Below, piece after piece: positions 11,247-21,976 of a DNA stretch of 64,000 nucleotides. The position numbers were made by a program, and so were the translations under genes. The notes below the pieces were generated by a model, which saw only the letters and a program-made list of their open reading frames with translations, had not been told where the DNA came from and did not search any database. This DNA comes from Sphingobium sp. 15-1 (GTDB lineage Bacteria; Pseudomonadota; Alphaproteobacteria; Sphingomonadales; Sphingomonadaceae): assembly GCF_013375535.1 (NCBI RefSeq), contig NZ_JABXJG010000001.1, forward strand, positions 1,488,001 through 1,552,000, in the 5' to 3' direction. Position 1 is the first letter of the stretch. Every line of letters starts with the position of its first letter.

Positions 11247-12644
11247 GTGGGGGAAAGCGTCTTCGCCTTTCTGGCGGGGGTTCATCATGAGATTCTGCTT
11301 TTCGCGGTGGTTGCACTGACGATAGGCGGCATTGATGATTTCATCATAGACCTTGTCTTTCTGTGCCGGCGCTTATGGCGCAAGCTGATCGTCTATTCCC
11401 GTCATCAGCGCATGACCACGGCCACCTTGCCGACTTCATCACAGCCCGGGCGCATCGCCATCTTCATACCGGCCTGGCAGGAAGCCGAGGTGATCGGGCC
11501 GATGCTGCGCAACGCGTTGGCCCATTGGGGGCAGCAGGACTATCGCATCTTCGTCGGCGTCTATCCCAACGATCATGCGACGTTGGAAGTCATAGCGCCT
11601 TTGGCCGCCGGGGAAGAACGGCTGATCATGTGCGTGAACCAACGGGACGGGCCGACCACCAAGGCGGATTGCCTGAACATCGCCTGGCGCGCCATGCTGC
11701 AGGAGGAGGAACGCGCGGGCATCCGCTTCAAGGCGATCGCGCTGCACGATGCGGAAGACGTGGTCCATCGCGACGAGATCCGCCTGTTCGACGTGATGAC
11801 GGACCGGTTTCAGCTCGTTCAGCTTCCGGTTCTGCCCCTGCCGGGCCATGGCGGCTGGTGGGCAAGAGCCATCGCCAATCATTATTGCGATGAATTCGCG
11901 GAAAGCCATGGCAAGGCCCTAACGGTGCGCGAGGCCATGGGCGCCTCCATGCCGTCGGCCGGGGTCGCCTGCGCATTCGAACGGGACACGCTGGAACGGC
12001 TGGTAAACCCTGCCAATGGCGGGCCGTTCGATCCGGGATCGCTGACCGAGGATTATGAGGTCGGCCTGCGCATCAGCAATATGGGCGGGCGCGGCGTGTT
12101 CGTCCGCATGCGCGACAGCGACGGCCAACTGGTCGCGACCAAGGAATATTTCCCCGACAATCTGACGGACGCCGTAAAGCAGAAGGCGCGTTGGATGGTC
12201 GGGATTTCGCTCGCCGGATGGGATCGCATGGGCTGGCAGGGCGGTCCCGCCGAATGGTGGATGCGCATGCGGGATCGCGGCGCGGCGCTTTCCGCCTTCG
12301 TCCTGTTCACCGCCTATCTGGCGCTGCTGTTCTGGGGCGTGCTGCGGGTTGGCAGCCTGTTCACCACCTTCCCCGTTCCCAAGCTGTCACCGGCCATCAA
12401 GGCGCTGCTGCTGATCAATTTCGGCTTCATGAGCTGGCGCATGGCGATGCGCGCCATCTTCTCCGGCATGGCCTATGGCTGGGCCTTTGGGCTGGCCGCG
12501 ATACCGCGCACTTTCATGGCCAATATCGTCGCGATGATGGCCGCCCGGCGGGCGGTGATCCTTTATCTCCAGTCGCTGATCGGCAAGCCGCTGACATGGG
12601 ACAAGACGCAGCACCGCTTTCCCGATCTGAGCCCTCCGGCATGA
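11247..12644 (+). CDS. NfrB-like membrane glycosyltransferase family 2
   Basis: 465 aa. GTG start, chosen because GAGGGAG lies 9 bp upstream. The N-terminal membrane helix (EILLFAVVALTIGGIDDFIIDLVF) and FIPAWQEAEVIGPMLRNAL match the N-terminal half of NfrB, the inner-membrane transferase used by coliphage N4. GT2 hallmarks follow: DAEDVVH (DxD-like), GSLTEDYEVGLR and the QKARWM motif (Q-x-x-R-W), then three to four C-terminal helices. It lacks the extra C-terminal MshEN-type domain of E. coli NfrB. It likely builds an unknown surface glycan. The stop overlaps the next gene's ATG (ATGA). Confidence 0.85.
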   Translation: MGESVFAFLAGVHHEILLFAVVALTIGGIDDFIIDLVFLCRRLWRKLIVYSRHQRMTTATLPTSSQPGRIAIFIPAWQEAEVIGPMLRNALAHWGQQDYRIFVGVYPNDHATLEVIAPLAAGEERLIMCVNQRDGPTTKADCLNIAWRAMLQEEERAGIRFKAIALHDAEDVVHRDEIRLFDVMTDRFQLVQLPVLPLPGHGGWWARAIANHYCDEFAESHGKALTVREAMGASMPSAGVACAFERDTLERLVNPANGGPFDPGSLTEDYEVGLRISNMGGRGVFVRMRDSDGQLVATKEYFPDNLTDAVKQKARWMVGISLAGWDRMGWQGGPAEWWMRMRDRGAALSAFVLFTAYLALLFWGVLRVGSLFTTFPVPKLSPAIKALLLINFGFMSWRMAMRAIFSGMAYGWAFGLAAIPRTFMANIVAMMAARRAVILYLQSLIGKPLTWDKTQHRFPDLSPPA

Positions 12645-13702
12645 ACGAGGCGGCAAGCGGCAGGCCTGTCCGGTTCTTCGGCCTCGTCATGATTGGCTGG
12701 GTCGCGATCCGCCTGGCGAGTCCGGCGGGCGATCTCTTCAACGAAACGATGGAAAGCAACGGCAGAGGCGCTTTCCATCCGGCCAGCTATTTGAAGAAGG
12801 GCAGCTTTCCGGCGAAAAGAGATGAGCCGTTACCCTGGCGGAAAGTCGCGGAGCCGATGCCGGAGCAACGACACGCGGCGCACCCCATGTCTGCTCCGGC
12901 GCTGCCAACGCCCGGCGGAACCGTGGGGAGGAAGTACGCCATGCCTCCCATTGCTGCCGAAGCGCCCCCCATCGCGCAGGCGGCGAGCGAAACCGGAGAA
13001 GCCGCTCCGGCGATCAATCCGGCGCCCGCCTTGCCCCTGGCGCTCGCCCGTCCCGCAAGCGTCGACCGCTGGCGCGGCAGCGCCTGGCTGCTGTGGCGGG
13101 ACGGGAGCGCGCCCCGCGCCGATGCCGTGACGGGAGGCCGGCTTGGCGGATCGCAGGCCGGGGTTCGCCTCGATTTCGACCTGAACCCGCACGCGTCCAG
13201 CAGAGCCACTGCCTATGCGCGAGCCAGCGCCGCGTTGAACAGCCCGGCTTCTGCCGAAGGTGCGCTGGGCATGGCCTGGCAGCCAGCTCGCGCCGTCCCG
13301 ATCAGCTTCGCGGCCGAACGACGCATTACGCTCGGCAAGGGCGGACGCAACGCCAATGCCGTGATGGCGGTGGGCGGCTTCGGACCCGCGCAAGTCGCGC
13401 CCTCCCTGGAAGTGGAGGCCTATGCCCAGGGCGGCATGGTCGGTTTCCGCTCGAATGACTTTTTCATCGACGGCAAGATGTCGCTGCTCGCGCCGATCCA
13501 TCATTCGCCGCTGCGGATCGGCGCCAGCCTCTCCGGCGGCGCGCAGCCGCAGGTCGAGCGGCTGGATATAGGGCCGGAGCTTCAGGTCCGCCTGCCCCTC
13601 AAGCCCGTGGCGGCAAGGCTGGGCATCGAATGGCGGGAACGGATCGCGGGCCGGGCGGCGCCAGCCTCTGGCCTTGCCGTGACCCTGGGGGCGGATTTTT
13701 AA
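12641..13702 (+). CDS. NfrA C-terminal-like outer-membrane/periplasmic partner
   Basis: 353 aa from ATG 12641, coupled to the NfrB-like gene by ATGA. An N-terminal hydrophobic stretch (FFGLVMIGWVAIRLA) is followed by a Pro/Ala-rich linker of about 110 residues. The C-terminal half consists of alternating strands (WRGSAWLLWRDG, AGVRLDFDLN, PISFAAERRITLG, LRIGASLSGG, ending LAVTLGADF) like the NfrA C-terminal domain, an outer-membrane N4 receptor part. No TPR region of full NfrA is present. A glycan export or receptor role is inferred from the coupling. Confidence 0.6.
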   Translation: MNEAASGRPVRFFGLVMIGWVAIRLASPAGDLFNETMESNGRGAFHPASYLKKGSFPAKRDEPLPWRKVAEPMPEQRHAAHPMSAPALPTPGGTVGRKYAMPPIAAEAPPIAQAASETGEAAPAINPAPALPLALARPASVDRWRGSAWLLWRDGSAPRADAVTGGRLGGSQAGVRLDFDLNPHASSRATAYARASAALNSPASAEGALGMAWQPARAVPISFAAERRITLGKGGRNANAVMAVGGFGPAQVAPSLEVEAYAQGGMVGFRSNDFFIDGKMSLLAPIHHSPLRIGASLSGGAQPQVERLDIGPELQVRLPLKPVAARLGIEWRERIAGRAAPASGLAVTLGADF

Positions 13703-13751
13703 GCGGGAGCGCCTTTATCTCTTTCGATATTGGGCTTAACCCCATAGCTCC

Positions 13752-14666
13752 ATGGATCTCTATCTGCCCATCGCCAACCTGTCGGTGAATGCGCTGGTCA
13801 TCATTGCCCTAGGCGGCGTGGTGGGCCTGTTGTCGGGCATGTTCGGGGTCGGCGGCGGTTTTCTGACCACGCCGCTGCTCATCTTCTACGGCATTCCGCC
13901 GACGGTCGCGGCCGCCTCCGCCGCGAGCCAGGTGACGGGCGCCAGCGTGTCGGGCGTCGTCACCCATATGTCACGGGGCACGGTGGATTTCCGCATGGGC
14001 GGCGTGCTGATCGCGGGCGGCGTGGTGGGGGCGGGCCTTGGCGTGCTGATCTTCCGGCTGCTGCAGGCCATCGGGCAGATCGATACGGTGATCGGCATTC
14101 TCTACGTGCTGATGCTAGGCGGCATCGGTTCGCTGATGGCGAAGGAATCGATCCAGGCGCTGATCGCGCTCAAGACCGGCAGGAAGGTCCAGGCCCGCAA
14201 GCGGCGGCACCACCCGCTGGTCGCGGCCATGCCGATGCGGTGGCGCTTCTACCGATCGGGGCTGTACATCTCGCCGCTGGCGCCATTGCTGCTGGGCATG
14301 GCGACAGGCATCCTCACCATGTTGCTGGGCGTGGGCGGCGGCTTCATCCTGGTTCCGGCAATGCTCTATCTGCTGGGCATGACGACGCAATCAGTGGTCG
14401 GCACATCGTTGTTCCAGATCTTGTTCGTGACCATGGCGACGACGATGATGCACGCGATGACGACCCATGCGGTCGATCTGGTCCTGGCCTTGCTGCTGCT
14501 GATCGGCAGCGTGACCGGCGCTCAGGTGGGCACGCGCATCTCCATGACGATCCGGCCTGAATATCTGCGCATATTGCTGGCCGCCATCGTGCTGCTGGTC
14601 GCGGCGCGCATGGCGCTGGGCCTGGGGTTCCGGCCGGACGAAATCTATACGGTCGAAGTGCGGTGA
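13752..14666 (+). CDS. TauE/SafE-family sulfite/anion exporter (TSUP)
   Basis: 304 aa integral membrane protein with the duplicated TauE/SafE architecture: GMFGVGGGFLTTPLLIFYGIPP in the first half and TMLLGVGGGFILVPAMLYLLG in the second, each the family's glycine motif. About eight transmembrane helices with a basic cytoplasmic loop (RKVQARKRRHH) near the middle. TSUP members export sulfite, sulfoacetate or similar anions; the substrate is not evident. The stop overlaps the GTG of the next gene, a TIGR02186-type protein, so the two probably work as a unit. Confidence 0.9.
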   Translation: MDLYLPIANLSVNALVIIALGGVVGLLSGMFGVGGGFLTTPLLIFYGIPPTVAAASAASQVTGASVSGVVTHMSRGTVDFRMGGVLIAGGVVGAGLGVLIFRLLQAIGQIDTVIGILYVLMLGGIGSLMAKESIQALIALKTGRKVQARKRRHHPLVAAMPMRWRFYRSGLYISPLAPLLLGMATGILTMLLGVGGGFILVPAMLYLLGMTTQSVVGTSLFQILFVTMATTMMHAMTTHAVDLVLALLLLIGSVTGAQVGTRISMTIRPEYLRILLAAIVLLVAARMALGLGFRPDEIYTVEVR

Positions 14667-15424
14667 AGCGGAGAGCATTCCTCGCTTTGCCCCCTGCCCT
14701 GCTGCTGCTTTGCGCGGCGGATGAACCCATGCTGGTGCCGGACGTGTCGCAGCGCGATGTCGAAATCCAATACAGCTTCACCGGCGCGGACCTGCTGCTG
14801 TTCGGCGCGATCGTCTATCCCGACGGGCGGCGGCCGACAAAGCCCGCCGACATCATGGTGGTGCTGAAAGGCCCCGACCAATCGATCACCATGCGCGAGA
14901 AGCAGAAGGTCGCGGGCATCTGGGTCAATGCCGACAGCGCCCGCTTCCGGTCGGCGCCGAGTTTCTACGCCATCGCCTCGTCCCGGCCGATCGGCAAGGT
15001 GGTCGATGAGCGGACGGCGGCGATTTATGAGATGGGCGTGGACAAGCTCCAACTCTCTCCCTCCTCGCTCAACGACAGCGAGGAACTGGACCGGTTCCAG
15101 AAAGGGCTGATCGATCTGCGGGAACGCGCCGGGCTTTATGTCGAGCAGCAGGGGACGGTGGAGATCACCGACGGCGTGCTCTACCGGGCGCGATTGCCGC
15201 TGTCGGCGCGGGTGATTGTGGGGGATTATACGGCGGAGACCTTTCTGGTGCAGGACGGTCGCGTGGTGGCCGCCGCGGTGCGCGACATCACCATCCGCAA
15301 GTCGGGGTTCGAGCGCTTCATGGCGGTCGCGGCGGAGCAATGGCCGTTTTTCTATGGGCTGGTCGCGATGATCCTGGCGGTCGGCATGGGCTGGGCGGCA
15401 GGCGCGATCGCCAAGCGGATTTGA
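14663..15424 (+). CDS. TIGR02186-family membrane-anchored protein
   Basis: 253 aa, GTG start overlapping the TauE/SafE stop. A signal peptide (RRAFLALPPALLLLCAAD) precedes a periplasmic domain beginning VSQRDVEIQYSFTGADLLLFGAI, the characteristic block of TIGR02186 proteins. A single C-terminal membrane helix (WPFFYGLVAMILAVGMGWAAGAIA) follows. Function is unknown, but the family is repeatedly found directly beside TauE/SafE permeases, which suggests an accessory or ligand-presenting subunit. Confidence 0.85.
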   Translation: MKRRAFLALPPALLLLCAADEPMLVPDVSQRDVEIQYSFTGADLLLFGAIVYPDGRRPTKPADIMVVLKGPDQSITMREKQKVAGIWVNADSARFRSAPSFYAIASSRPIGKVVDERTAAIYEMGVDKLQLSPSSLNDSEELDRFQKGLIDLRERAGLYVEQQGTVEITDGVLYRARLPLSARVIVGDYTAETFLVQDGRVVAAAVRDITIRKSGFERFMAVAAEQWPFFYGLVAMILAVGMGWAAGAIAKRI

Positions 15425-15484
15425 AGCGGCACTGCGCCATCGGATTTGGCTTAGTTTGACGAAATGGTGCACCTTGCGATGTTC

Positions 15485-15575
15485 GTCACCCCGGGCTTGA
15501 CCCGGGGTCCCGCTTTTCTCTTTAGGTCACGCCTGGTTTCAGGCAGCGGGACCCCGGATCAAGTCCGGGGTGACG
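15485..15575. repeat. Palindromic intergenic repeat (CCCCGG type)
   Basis: Two complementary arms of about 29 bp (15485-15513 and 15545-15575, imperfect), with core CACCCCGGGCTTGACCCGGG against CCCCGGATCAAGTCCGGGG, flank a short spacer. It lies in the 210-bp gap between convergent genes. It resembles dispersed repeats common in sphingomonad genomes and can form a long hairpin, so it may also terminate transcription. Confidence 0.8.
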
Positions 15576-15635
15576 AGATAGGAAGATGGCAGGAAACCAG
15601 CCGACTTGCGTCTGTGAGTGAAAGCTCCACACATT

Positions 15636-16106
15636 CTAACGCCGCGCCGATTTCCTCGGCCGCAGGGCGTCGCGCATAGCGATGCTGCTGTTGATGCGGG
15701 TGACGCCGGGCATGCGGGACAATATCTCGCTGTGGATCGCCTCATAGGCGGCGACGCTTTCGGTCTGGACGCGCAGCCAATAGTCGACGCCGCCCGTCAT
15801 AAGGAAGCATTCGCGGATTTCCGGGCACTGCCGCACGGCATGTTCGAAGCGGGCGAGATAATCCTCGGTCTGGCGGTCCAGCGTCACCTGCACCAGCACG
15901 TCGACGGCGCGGCCTTCCTGTTCGATGGGGGCGGTGACGATGGTATATCCACGAATGACTCCCCCAGCTTCCAGCATGCGGATGCGGCGGTGGCAGGCGG
16001 AGGGGGAGAGGCCGACTTCGGCGGCGATTTCGGAGTTGGGGCGGCGGGCGTTGAGGCGCAGCAGGCGGATGATGGAGCGGTCGGCCGCGTCGAGCGATTC
16101 TGTCAT
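15636..16106 (-). CDS. Lrp/AsnC-family transcriptional regulator of D-alanine catabolism
   Basis: 156 aa from ATG 16106 (AGGA about 10 bp upstream; the in-frame ATG 16115 is too close to it). N-terminal winged HTH (LDAADRSIIRLLRLNARRPNSEIAAEVGLSPSACHRRIRMLE) followed by the RAM ligand domain (ECFLMTGGVDYWLRVQTESVAAYE). It is divergent from alr-dadA-ridA, the arrangement of alanine-responsive Lrp-type DadR/Bkd regulators, and is inferred to activate that operon in response to alanine. Confidence 0.93.
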   Translation of the reverse strand: MTESLDAADRSIIRLLRLNARRPNSEIAAEVGLSPSACHRRIRMLEAGGVIRGYTIVTAPIEQEGRAVDVLVQVTLDRQTEDYLARFEHAVRQCPEIRECFLMTGGVDYWLRVQTESVAAYEAIHSEILSRMPGVTRINSSIAMRDALRPRKSARR

Positions 16107-16161
16107 TTGTTGCATTTCCTGCGAAGGATCATCCGATAATTCGTCAACTCTAGACAATTCT

Positions 16162-16185
16162 GCGAATATATGGGAGCCTATTCGC
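16162..16185. promoter_or_regulatory. Candidate Lrp-family operator between regulator and alr
   Basis: A perfect 7-bp inverted repeat, GCGAATA (16162-16168) and TATTCGC (16179-16185) with a 10-bp spacer, lies in the 116-bp divergent intergenic region. Lrp-type regulators bind such dyads. The assignment is positional inference. Confidence 0.45.
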
Positions 16186-16222
16186 AAGGCAGCGCGCTAG
16201 CCTTTTGTCGAAGGGGAGCGCG

Positions 16223-17350
16223 ATGCAGTCCATTGACACCGCCGGAGCCGTGCTGCGCATCGATCTGGCAGCGCTGGCCGACAATTACCGGATCATCCAG
16301 CGTCAGGTCGCGCCCGCGACGGTCGCCGGAGTGGTCAAGGCCAATGGCTATGGCCTGGGCGCGGAGCAGGTCGCCGCGACGTTGATGGATGCAGGGTGCC
16401 GTCATTTCTTCGTCGCGCTGCTGGGCGAGGCGGTGGCGCTGAAGCCAGCCTTGCGCGATGGCGTTTCGCTGTTCGTCCTCAACGGACTGCAACCGGGCGC
16501 GGAAGCCGATTGCGCGGCGGTCGGGGCGATCCCGGTGCTGAACTCGCTCGACCAGATCGGGCGCTGGGCGGAGCAGGCGCGGACGCTCGGGCGGCGCTTG
16601 CCTGCCGCGCTTCAGGTGGACAGCGGCATGTCGCGGCTGGGCCTGCCGCCAGAGGAAGTCGCCATTCTCGCGGACGAGCGCGAACGGCTGGACGGCATCG
16701 ACCTCAAACTCCTCATGAGCCATCTGGCCTGCGCGGACGATCCGGATGCAGCGTTCAATGAGAAACAGCGGGACAATTTCGAAACGCTTGCCCGGCATTT
16801 TCCCGATGTGCCGCGCGCGCTGGACAATAGCGGCGGCGCTTTCCTGAAGCGCGGGCATTTCGACTTGGTGCGGGCGGGGATCGCGCTTTACGGCGGCGCG
16901 CCGCAAGGGGAACCCAATCCGATGCGGCCCGTGGCGGCGCTGGAGGCGCGGATCACGCAATTGCGCACTATCCCGGCGGGCGCGGGCGTCGGCTATGGGC
17001 TTACCCATCGCTGCGACCGGTCGACCCAGATCGCAACCATCCCCATCGGCTATGCCGATGGCTGGCCGCGGCATCTGGGCAATGCCGGGTCCGTCTTCAT
17101 CGCGGGCATCAGGGCGCCGATCGTCGGGCGGGTGTCGATGGACAGCATCACGCTGGACGTGACGGACGTGCCCGACATCTTCCTATATCCCGGAGCGCCG
17201 GTGGAACTGTTGGGACCACATCAGACGGTCGATCAGGTCGCCGCCGACGCCGGGACCATTTCCTACGAAATCCTGACTCAATTGGGGCAGCGTTATTGTC
17301 GCGTGGTGGACGCGGCGCCTGCAACCCGCAAGCGGAGCATCATGGCATGA
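16223..17350 (+). CDS. alr: Alanine racemase (catabolic type)
   Basis: 375 aa from ATG 16223 (AAGGGGAG at 16211-16217). PLP-dependent interconversion of L- and D-alanine. The PLP lysine is Lys39 in [10 protein letters not shown]. The second catalytic tyrosine region [10 protein letters not shown] and the C-terminal [15 protein letters not shown] are present. It overlaps dadA by four bases (ATGA), so it is the DadX-type catabolic racemase feeding D-alanine to DadA, though a biosynthetic role cannot be excluded. Confidence 0.95.
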   Translation: MQSIDTAGAVLRIDLAALADNYRIIQRQVAPATVAGVVKANGYGLGAEQVAATLMDAGCRHFFVALLGEAVALKPALRDGVSLFVLNGLQPGAEADCAAVGAIPVLNSLDQIGRWAEQARTLGRRLPAALQVDSGMSRLGLPPEEVAILADERERLDGIDLKLLMSHLACADDPDAAFNEKQRDNFETLARHFPDVPRALDNSGGAFLKRGHFDLVRAGIALYGGAPQGEPNPMRPVAALEARITQLRTIPAGAGVGYGLTHRCDRSTQIATIPIGYADGWPRHLGNAGSVFIAGIRAPIVGRVSMDSITLDVTDVPDIFLYPGAPVELLGPHQTVDQVAADAGTISYEILTQLGQRYCRVVDAAPATRKRSIMA

Positions 17351-18600
17351 AGGTCGCTATTCTCGGCAGCGGCGTGATCGGCGTCACGTCCGCCTGGTAT
17401 CTGGCGCAGGCCGGGCATGAGGTGACGGTGATCGACCGGCAGGACGGCCCCGCGCTGGAAACCAGCTTCGCCAATGCGGGCGAGATTTCACCGGGCTATG
17501 CCTCCCCCTGGGCGGCGCCGGGAATACCGATGAAGGCGCTGCGCTGGCTGTTCATGAAACATGCCCCGCTGATCCTGCGACCGCAGATGGATTTGGCCAT
17601 GCTGCGCTGGATGGTGGCGATGCTGGGCAATTGCAATGCGCGATCCTATGCGATCAACAAGAGCCGGATGGTGCGGCTGGCGGAGTATAGCCGCGACCGG
17701 CTGATCGACCTGCGGCGGGAAACCGGCATTTCCTATGATGAACGCAGCCAGGGCACGTTGCAATTGTTCCGCGAGCAGAAACAGTTGGACGGCATCGCCA
17801 AGGACATTGCGGTGCTGGAGGCGGACGGCGTGCCCTTCGAAGTGCTGGACGCGGCGGGCTGCATCGCGGCCGAGCCGGGGCTGGCGTCGAGCGGCGTGCC
17901 GCTGGCCGGCGGATTGCGGCTTCCCAATGACGAAACCGGGGACTGCTTCAAATTCACCAATGCGCTGGCCGACATGGCGAAGGCCAAGGGCGTGACCTTC
18001 CTCAACGGCCGGACCATCGGGCGGATCGCCGTGAAGGACGGGAAGGTCGCCCATATCGAGACGGACAAGGGCCATGTCTTTGCCGACGCCTTCCTGGTGG
18101 CGATGGGCAGCTATTCGCCGCTGTTGCTGGCGCCGTTGGGGATCAGGCTGCCGATCTATCCGGTGAAGGGCTATTCGATCACCGTGCCGATCATAGAGGA
18201 AGGGCGCGCGCCGGTGTCGACGCTGCTCGACGAAAGCTACAAGGTGGCGATCACGCGGCTGGGCGACCGGATCAGAGTGGGCGGCATGGCGGAGCTTTCC
18301 GGTTATTCCAAGGGATTGCCGAAGGCGCGGCGGGATACGCTGGAATATTCGGTCGGGTCGCTGTTTCCCGGCGCGGGCGACCTGTCGCGGGCAAGCTTCT
18401 GGTCGGGACTGCGGCCGATGACGCCGGACAGCACGCCGGTGATCGGGGCAACCAAAATCCCCAACCTGTTCCTCAACAGCGGCCATGGCACATTGGGATG
18501 GACCATGGCCTGCGGGTCGGGGCATGTGATCGCGGACATCATCGGCGGTCGGAAACCCGAGATCGAGACCGCCGACCTGGCCATCAGCCGCTATTCTTGA
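17347..18600 (+). CDS. dadA: D-amino acid dehydrogenase
   Basis: 417 aa FAD-dependent, membrane-associated dehydrogenase that oxidises D-alanine to pyruvate and ammonia, passing electrons to the quinone pool. N-terminal Rossmann motif GSGVIG (residues 7-12) follows MKVAIL. DadA features include [21 protein letters not shown] near the N-terminus, the DAO-domain run [12 protein letters not shown], and the C-terminal [16 protein letters not shown]. It sits between alr and ridA in one operon. Confidence 0.95.
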   Translation: MKVAILGSGVIGVTSAWYLAQAGHEVTVIDRQDGPALETSFANAGEISPGYASPWAAPGIPMKALRWLFMKHAPLILRPQMDLAMLRWMVAMLGNCNARSYAINKSRMVRLAEYSRDRLIDLRRETGISYDERSQGTLQLFREQKQLDGIAKDIAVLEADGVPFEVLDAAGCIAAEPGLASSGVPLAGGLRLPNDETGDCFKFTNALADMAKAKGVTFLNGRTIGRIAVKDGKVAHIETDKGHVFADAFLVAMGSYSPLLLAPLGIRLPIYPVKGYSITVPIIEEGRAPVSTLLDESYKVAITRLGDRIRVGGMAELSGYSKGLPKARRDTLEYSVGSLFPGAGDLSRASFWSGLRPMTPDSTPVIGATKIPNLFLNSGHGTLGWTMACGSGHVIADIIGGRKPEIETADLAISRYS

Positions 18601-18617
18601 ACTGAAAGGAATCTTCC

Positions 18618-18968
18618 ATGACCATCACCCGCATCGACCGTGGCCCGCGCATGAGCGAGGCCGTCATCCATGGCGACACCATCTATCTGGCGGGACAGAT
18701 CGGCGCGCCGGGCGAGAGCGTCACCGCCCAGACCCAGGCGGTGCTGGCCGAGATCGACGCCCTGCTGGAGCGGACCGGCAGCAGCAGGAACCATATGTTG
18801 ATGGCGCAGATCTGGCTGGCGGACATGGCCGACTTTGCCGAGATGAACGCGGTCTGGGACGCCTGGATCGCGGATGCGGAGGCCCCTGCCCGCGCGACCG
18901 GCGAAGCGAAGCTGGCAAGCCCGGATTATAAGGTCGAGATCATCGTCACGGCGGCCAAGGCGGGGTGA
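18618..18968 (+). CDS. RidA (YjgF/YER057c/UK114) family protein
   Basis: 116 aa with AAAGGA just upstream. Family features are DTIYLAGQIGAPGESVTAQTQAVLAEIDALLE and the C-terminal KVEIIVTAAK. RidA hydrolyses reactive enamine/imine intermediates. Here, 17 bp after dadA, it would clear the iminopyruvate released by D-alanine oxidation. The usual conserved Arg of true RidA (near R105) is not obvious, so this may be a diverged Rid subfamily. Confidence 0.9.
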   Translation: MTITRIDRGPRMSEAVIHGDTIYLAGQIGAPGESVTAQTQAVLAEIDALLERTGSSRNHMLMAQIWLADMADFAEMNAVWDAWIADAEAPARATGEAKLASPDYKVEIIVTAAKAG

Positions 18969-18985
18969 TGCGCGATCCGGCCTGA

Positions 18986-19028
18986 GACCCCAGCGTCGGC
19001 TTGCGCCGCCCTACGGGTCGCTGGGGTG
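18986..19028. repeat. Short palindromic repeat / possible terminator after ridA
   Basis: Arms GACCCCAGCG (18986-18995) and CGCTGGGGTG (19019-19028, one mismatch) flank a GC-rich loop. It lies in the 258-bp gap between ridA and fbp, which otherwise shows no gene. No T-run follows, so it is either a repeat or a weak terminator. Confidence 0.5.
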
Positions 19029-19226
19029 ACGGATTTGGATGGGGTGGTGGCGCCAGGTATCGCGGCCAGTCTTGATGCGGGAACGGGTCATCCCCCAAAA
19101 GCCTGTTTCATCACATCCGCGTCATGAATTGGCGCTTTTCCAATGCCTGTCCGACCGCTACGGCATAGCTCGATTCCCTGCATGGCGCGCATCCGCCGCC
19201 ATTTCATTCGAGCGAGTAAGCCGCCT

Positions 19227-20231
19227 ATGTCCATCACCCTCACCCGCTTCCTGATCGAGCAGCAGCGGGAGGCCAATGCCCTGCCCCCCGAGCTGCGCCT
19301 GCTGATCGAAACCGTCGCGCGCGCGTGCAAGACGATCTGCCATAGCGTGTCCAAGGGCGCGCTGGGCGAGGTGCTGGGCAGCCTGGACAGCGAAAATGTG
19401 CAGGGCGAGGTCCAGAAGAAGCTGGACGTGATCGCCAATGAGCTGCTGCTGGACGCCAATGAATGGGGCGGGCATCTGGCCGCCATGGCTTCGGAGGAGA
19501 TGGAAACGATCCATCGCATTCCCAATCGCTATCCCAAGGGCGAATATCTGCTGCTGTTCGATCCGATCGACGGGTCGAGCAATATCGACGTGGACCTGAG
19601 CGTGGGCACCATCTTCTCCGTGCTGAAGGCGCCGGAGGAATGTTCGGGCCGCGAAGTGACGGAGCAGGATTTCCTTCAACCCGGCACGCAGCAGGTGGCG
19701 GCGGGCTATGCGGTTTACGGGCCGCAGACGCTGCTGGTGCTGACCATCGGCGCGGGGGTTTACGAATTCACGCTGGACCGGGAAATCGGATCGTGGCGGA
19801 TGACCGACGGGCCGATGCAGATGCCGCAGGGCAATGCCGAATTCGCCATCAACATGGCGCGGCGGCGGCAATGGTCGCCGGGCATCGCCCGCTATGTCGA
19901 GGAGCGCATCCAGGGGACCGAGGGGCCGCTGGGCAAGGATTACAACATGCGCTGGACCGCTTCGATGGTGGCCGACGTGCATCGCATCCTGAAGCGGGGC
20001 GGGATTTTCCTCTATCCGGCGGATCATCGCTATGCCGACAAGGCGCGGCTGCGGCTGATGTATGAGGCGAACCCCATGTCCTTCCTGGTCGAGCAGGCCG
20101 GGGGCGCGGCCAGCAACGGCTATGCGCGGATCATGGAGGTGAAGCCGACCGGGCTGCACCAGCGGGTCGGCGTCGTGCTGGGCGACAAGGCCGAGGTGGA
20201 GACCGTGATCGCCTATGGGCGGGAAGGGTAA
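19227..20231 (+). CDS. fbp: Fructose-1,6-bisphosphatase, class I
   Basis: 334 aa from ATG 19227. Gluconeogenic enzyme hydrolysing fructose-1,6-bisphosphate. The class I metal site is visible as [24 protein letters not shown], and the C-terminal substrate region as [36 protein letters not shown]. The longer frame upstream lacks support. It is monocistronic, flanked by palindromic repeats. Confidence 0.96.
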   Translation: MSITLTRFLIEQQREANALPPELRLLIETVARACKTICHSVSKGALGEVLGSLDSENVQGEVQKKLDVIANELLLDANEWGGHLAAMASEEMETIHRIPNRYPKGEYLLLFDPIDGSSNIDVDLSVGTIFSVLKAPEECSGREVTEQDFLQPGTQQVAAGYAVYGPQTLLVLTIGAGVYEFTLDREIGSWRMTDGPMQMPQGNAEFAINMARRRQWSPGIARYVEERIQGTEGPLGKDYNMRWTASMVADVHRILKRGGIFLYPADHRYADKARLRLMYEANPMSFLVEQAGGAASNGYARIMEVKPTGLHQRVGVVLGDKAEVETVIAYGREG

Positions 20232-20283
20232 GCGGCGGAAACGAGCCGAAGCGATATAGCGCTTTGTAGGGGATAGAAGCGGG

Positions 20284-20372
20284 CCGTGCTCCTGCGAAGG
20301 CAGGAGCCCAGTTCAGACGGTGCGATAATCCACTGAGGGCAGGACTGGACTCCTGCCTTCGCAGGAGCACGG
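20284..20372. repeat. Palindromic repeat, CTCCTGCGAAGGCAGGAG family (copy 1)
   Basis: The left arm (from 20284: CCGTGCTCCTGCGAAGGCAG) and the complementary right arm ending at 20372 flank about 35 bp. Each arm contains its own small palindrome around GAAGG/CCTTC. Further copies are at 23999, 43020 and 45210. It occupies most of the 209-bp gap between convergent fbp and the mreB-like gene. Confidence 0.85.
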
Positions 20373-20440
20373 TGTACTTCAGGGAAAGGGCGGCCCGCTT
20401 TCCATCCACGCCCTGCCGTTCGCCCGCTGGCAGGCGGCTG

Positions 20441-21541
<1,101 letters not shown>

Positions 21542-21595
21542 TCAAGCAGAAGCAGGGTGCGACAGCCCGTCCGGTATCCGGGTCCAGTTGAGGCG

Positions 21596-21976
21596 CTAAT
21601 AGGACCGGCGGGTATAGCTGATCGACAGCGAAGGCGTTTGATAGACGATGAAATTCAGCGGCCGCGAATAGGTCATGGTGATTTCGGTATAGGGCACGCC
21701 ATATTGGGTGCCGTGGGTGACGGTCGGATTGTTGGTATAGGCCGGGTCCAGGCCGAATTGGCGCGAAGTGACCTTGGCGATGATGTCGGTGTCGGACGGC
21801 GTGGGATAGATGCTGGCATAGCGCGCGCCTTCATCCACCGCATGTTGCAGGCCGGTGCGCGCACAGGCGATGATGCCGAGTTGCAGCGCGCCCATCAGCA
21901 GCATGATGAAGGGCGGCACGGCAAGGACGAATTCGACCGCCGCCGCACCGCGTTCGTCTCGCGCCAGCCGGATCAT
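21596..21976 (-). CDS. TadE-like pseudopilin
   Basis: 126 aa. The TadE signature at the N-terminus, RDERGAAAVEFVLAVPPFIMLLM (residues 6-28), combines a short basic leader, the pseudopilin-like RGAAAVEF site and one membrane helix. A Tyr/Thr-rich C-terminal domain follows. TadE/F proteins are minor pilins of Tad/Flp fimbriae. It is last of three overlapping genes (ATGA with the upstream gene). No tad ATPase or secretin lies in the window. Confidence 0.85.
   Translation of the reverse strand: MIRLARDERGAAAVEFVLAVPPFIMLLMGALQLGIIACARTGLQHAVDEGARYASIYPTPSDTDIIAKVTSRQFGLDPAYTNNPTVTHGTQYGVPYTEITMTYSRPLNFIVYQTPSLSISYTRRSY

Noticed and set aside
12191..12640. In-frame extension upstream of the NfrA-C-like gene
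   Set aside because: It lies inside the NfrB-like gene and the ATGA overlap at 12641 gives a standard coupled start.
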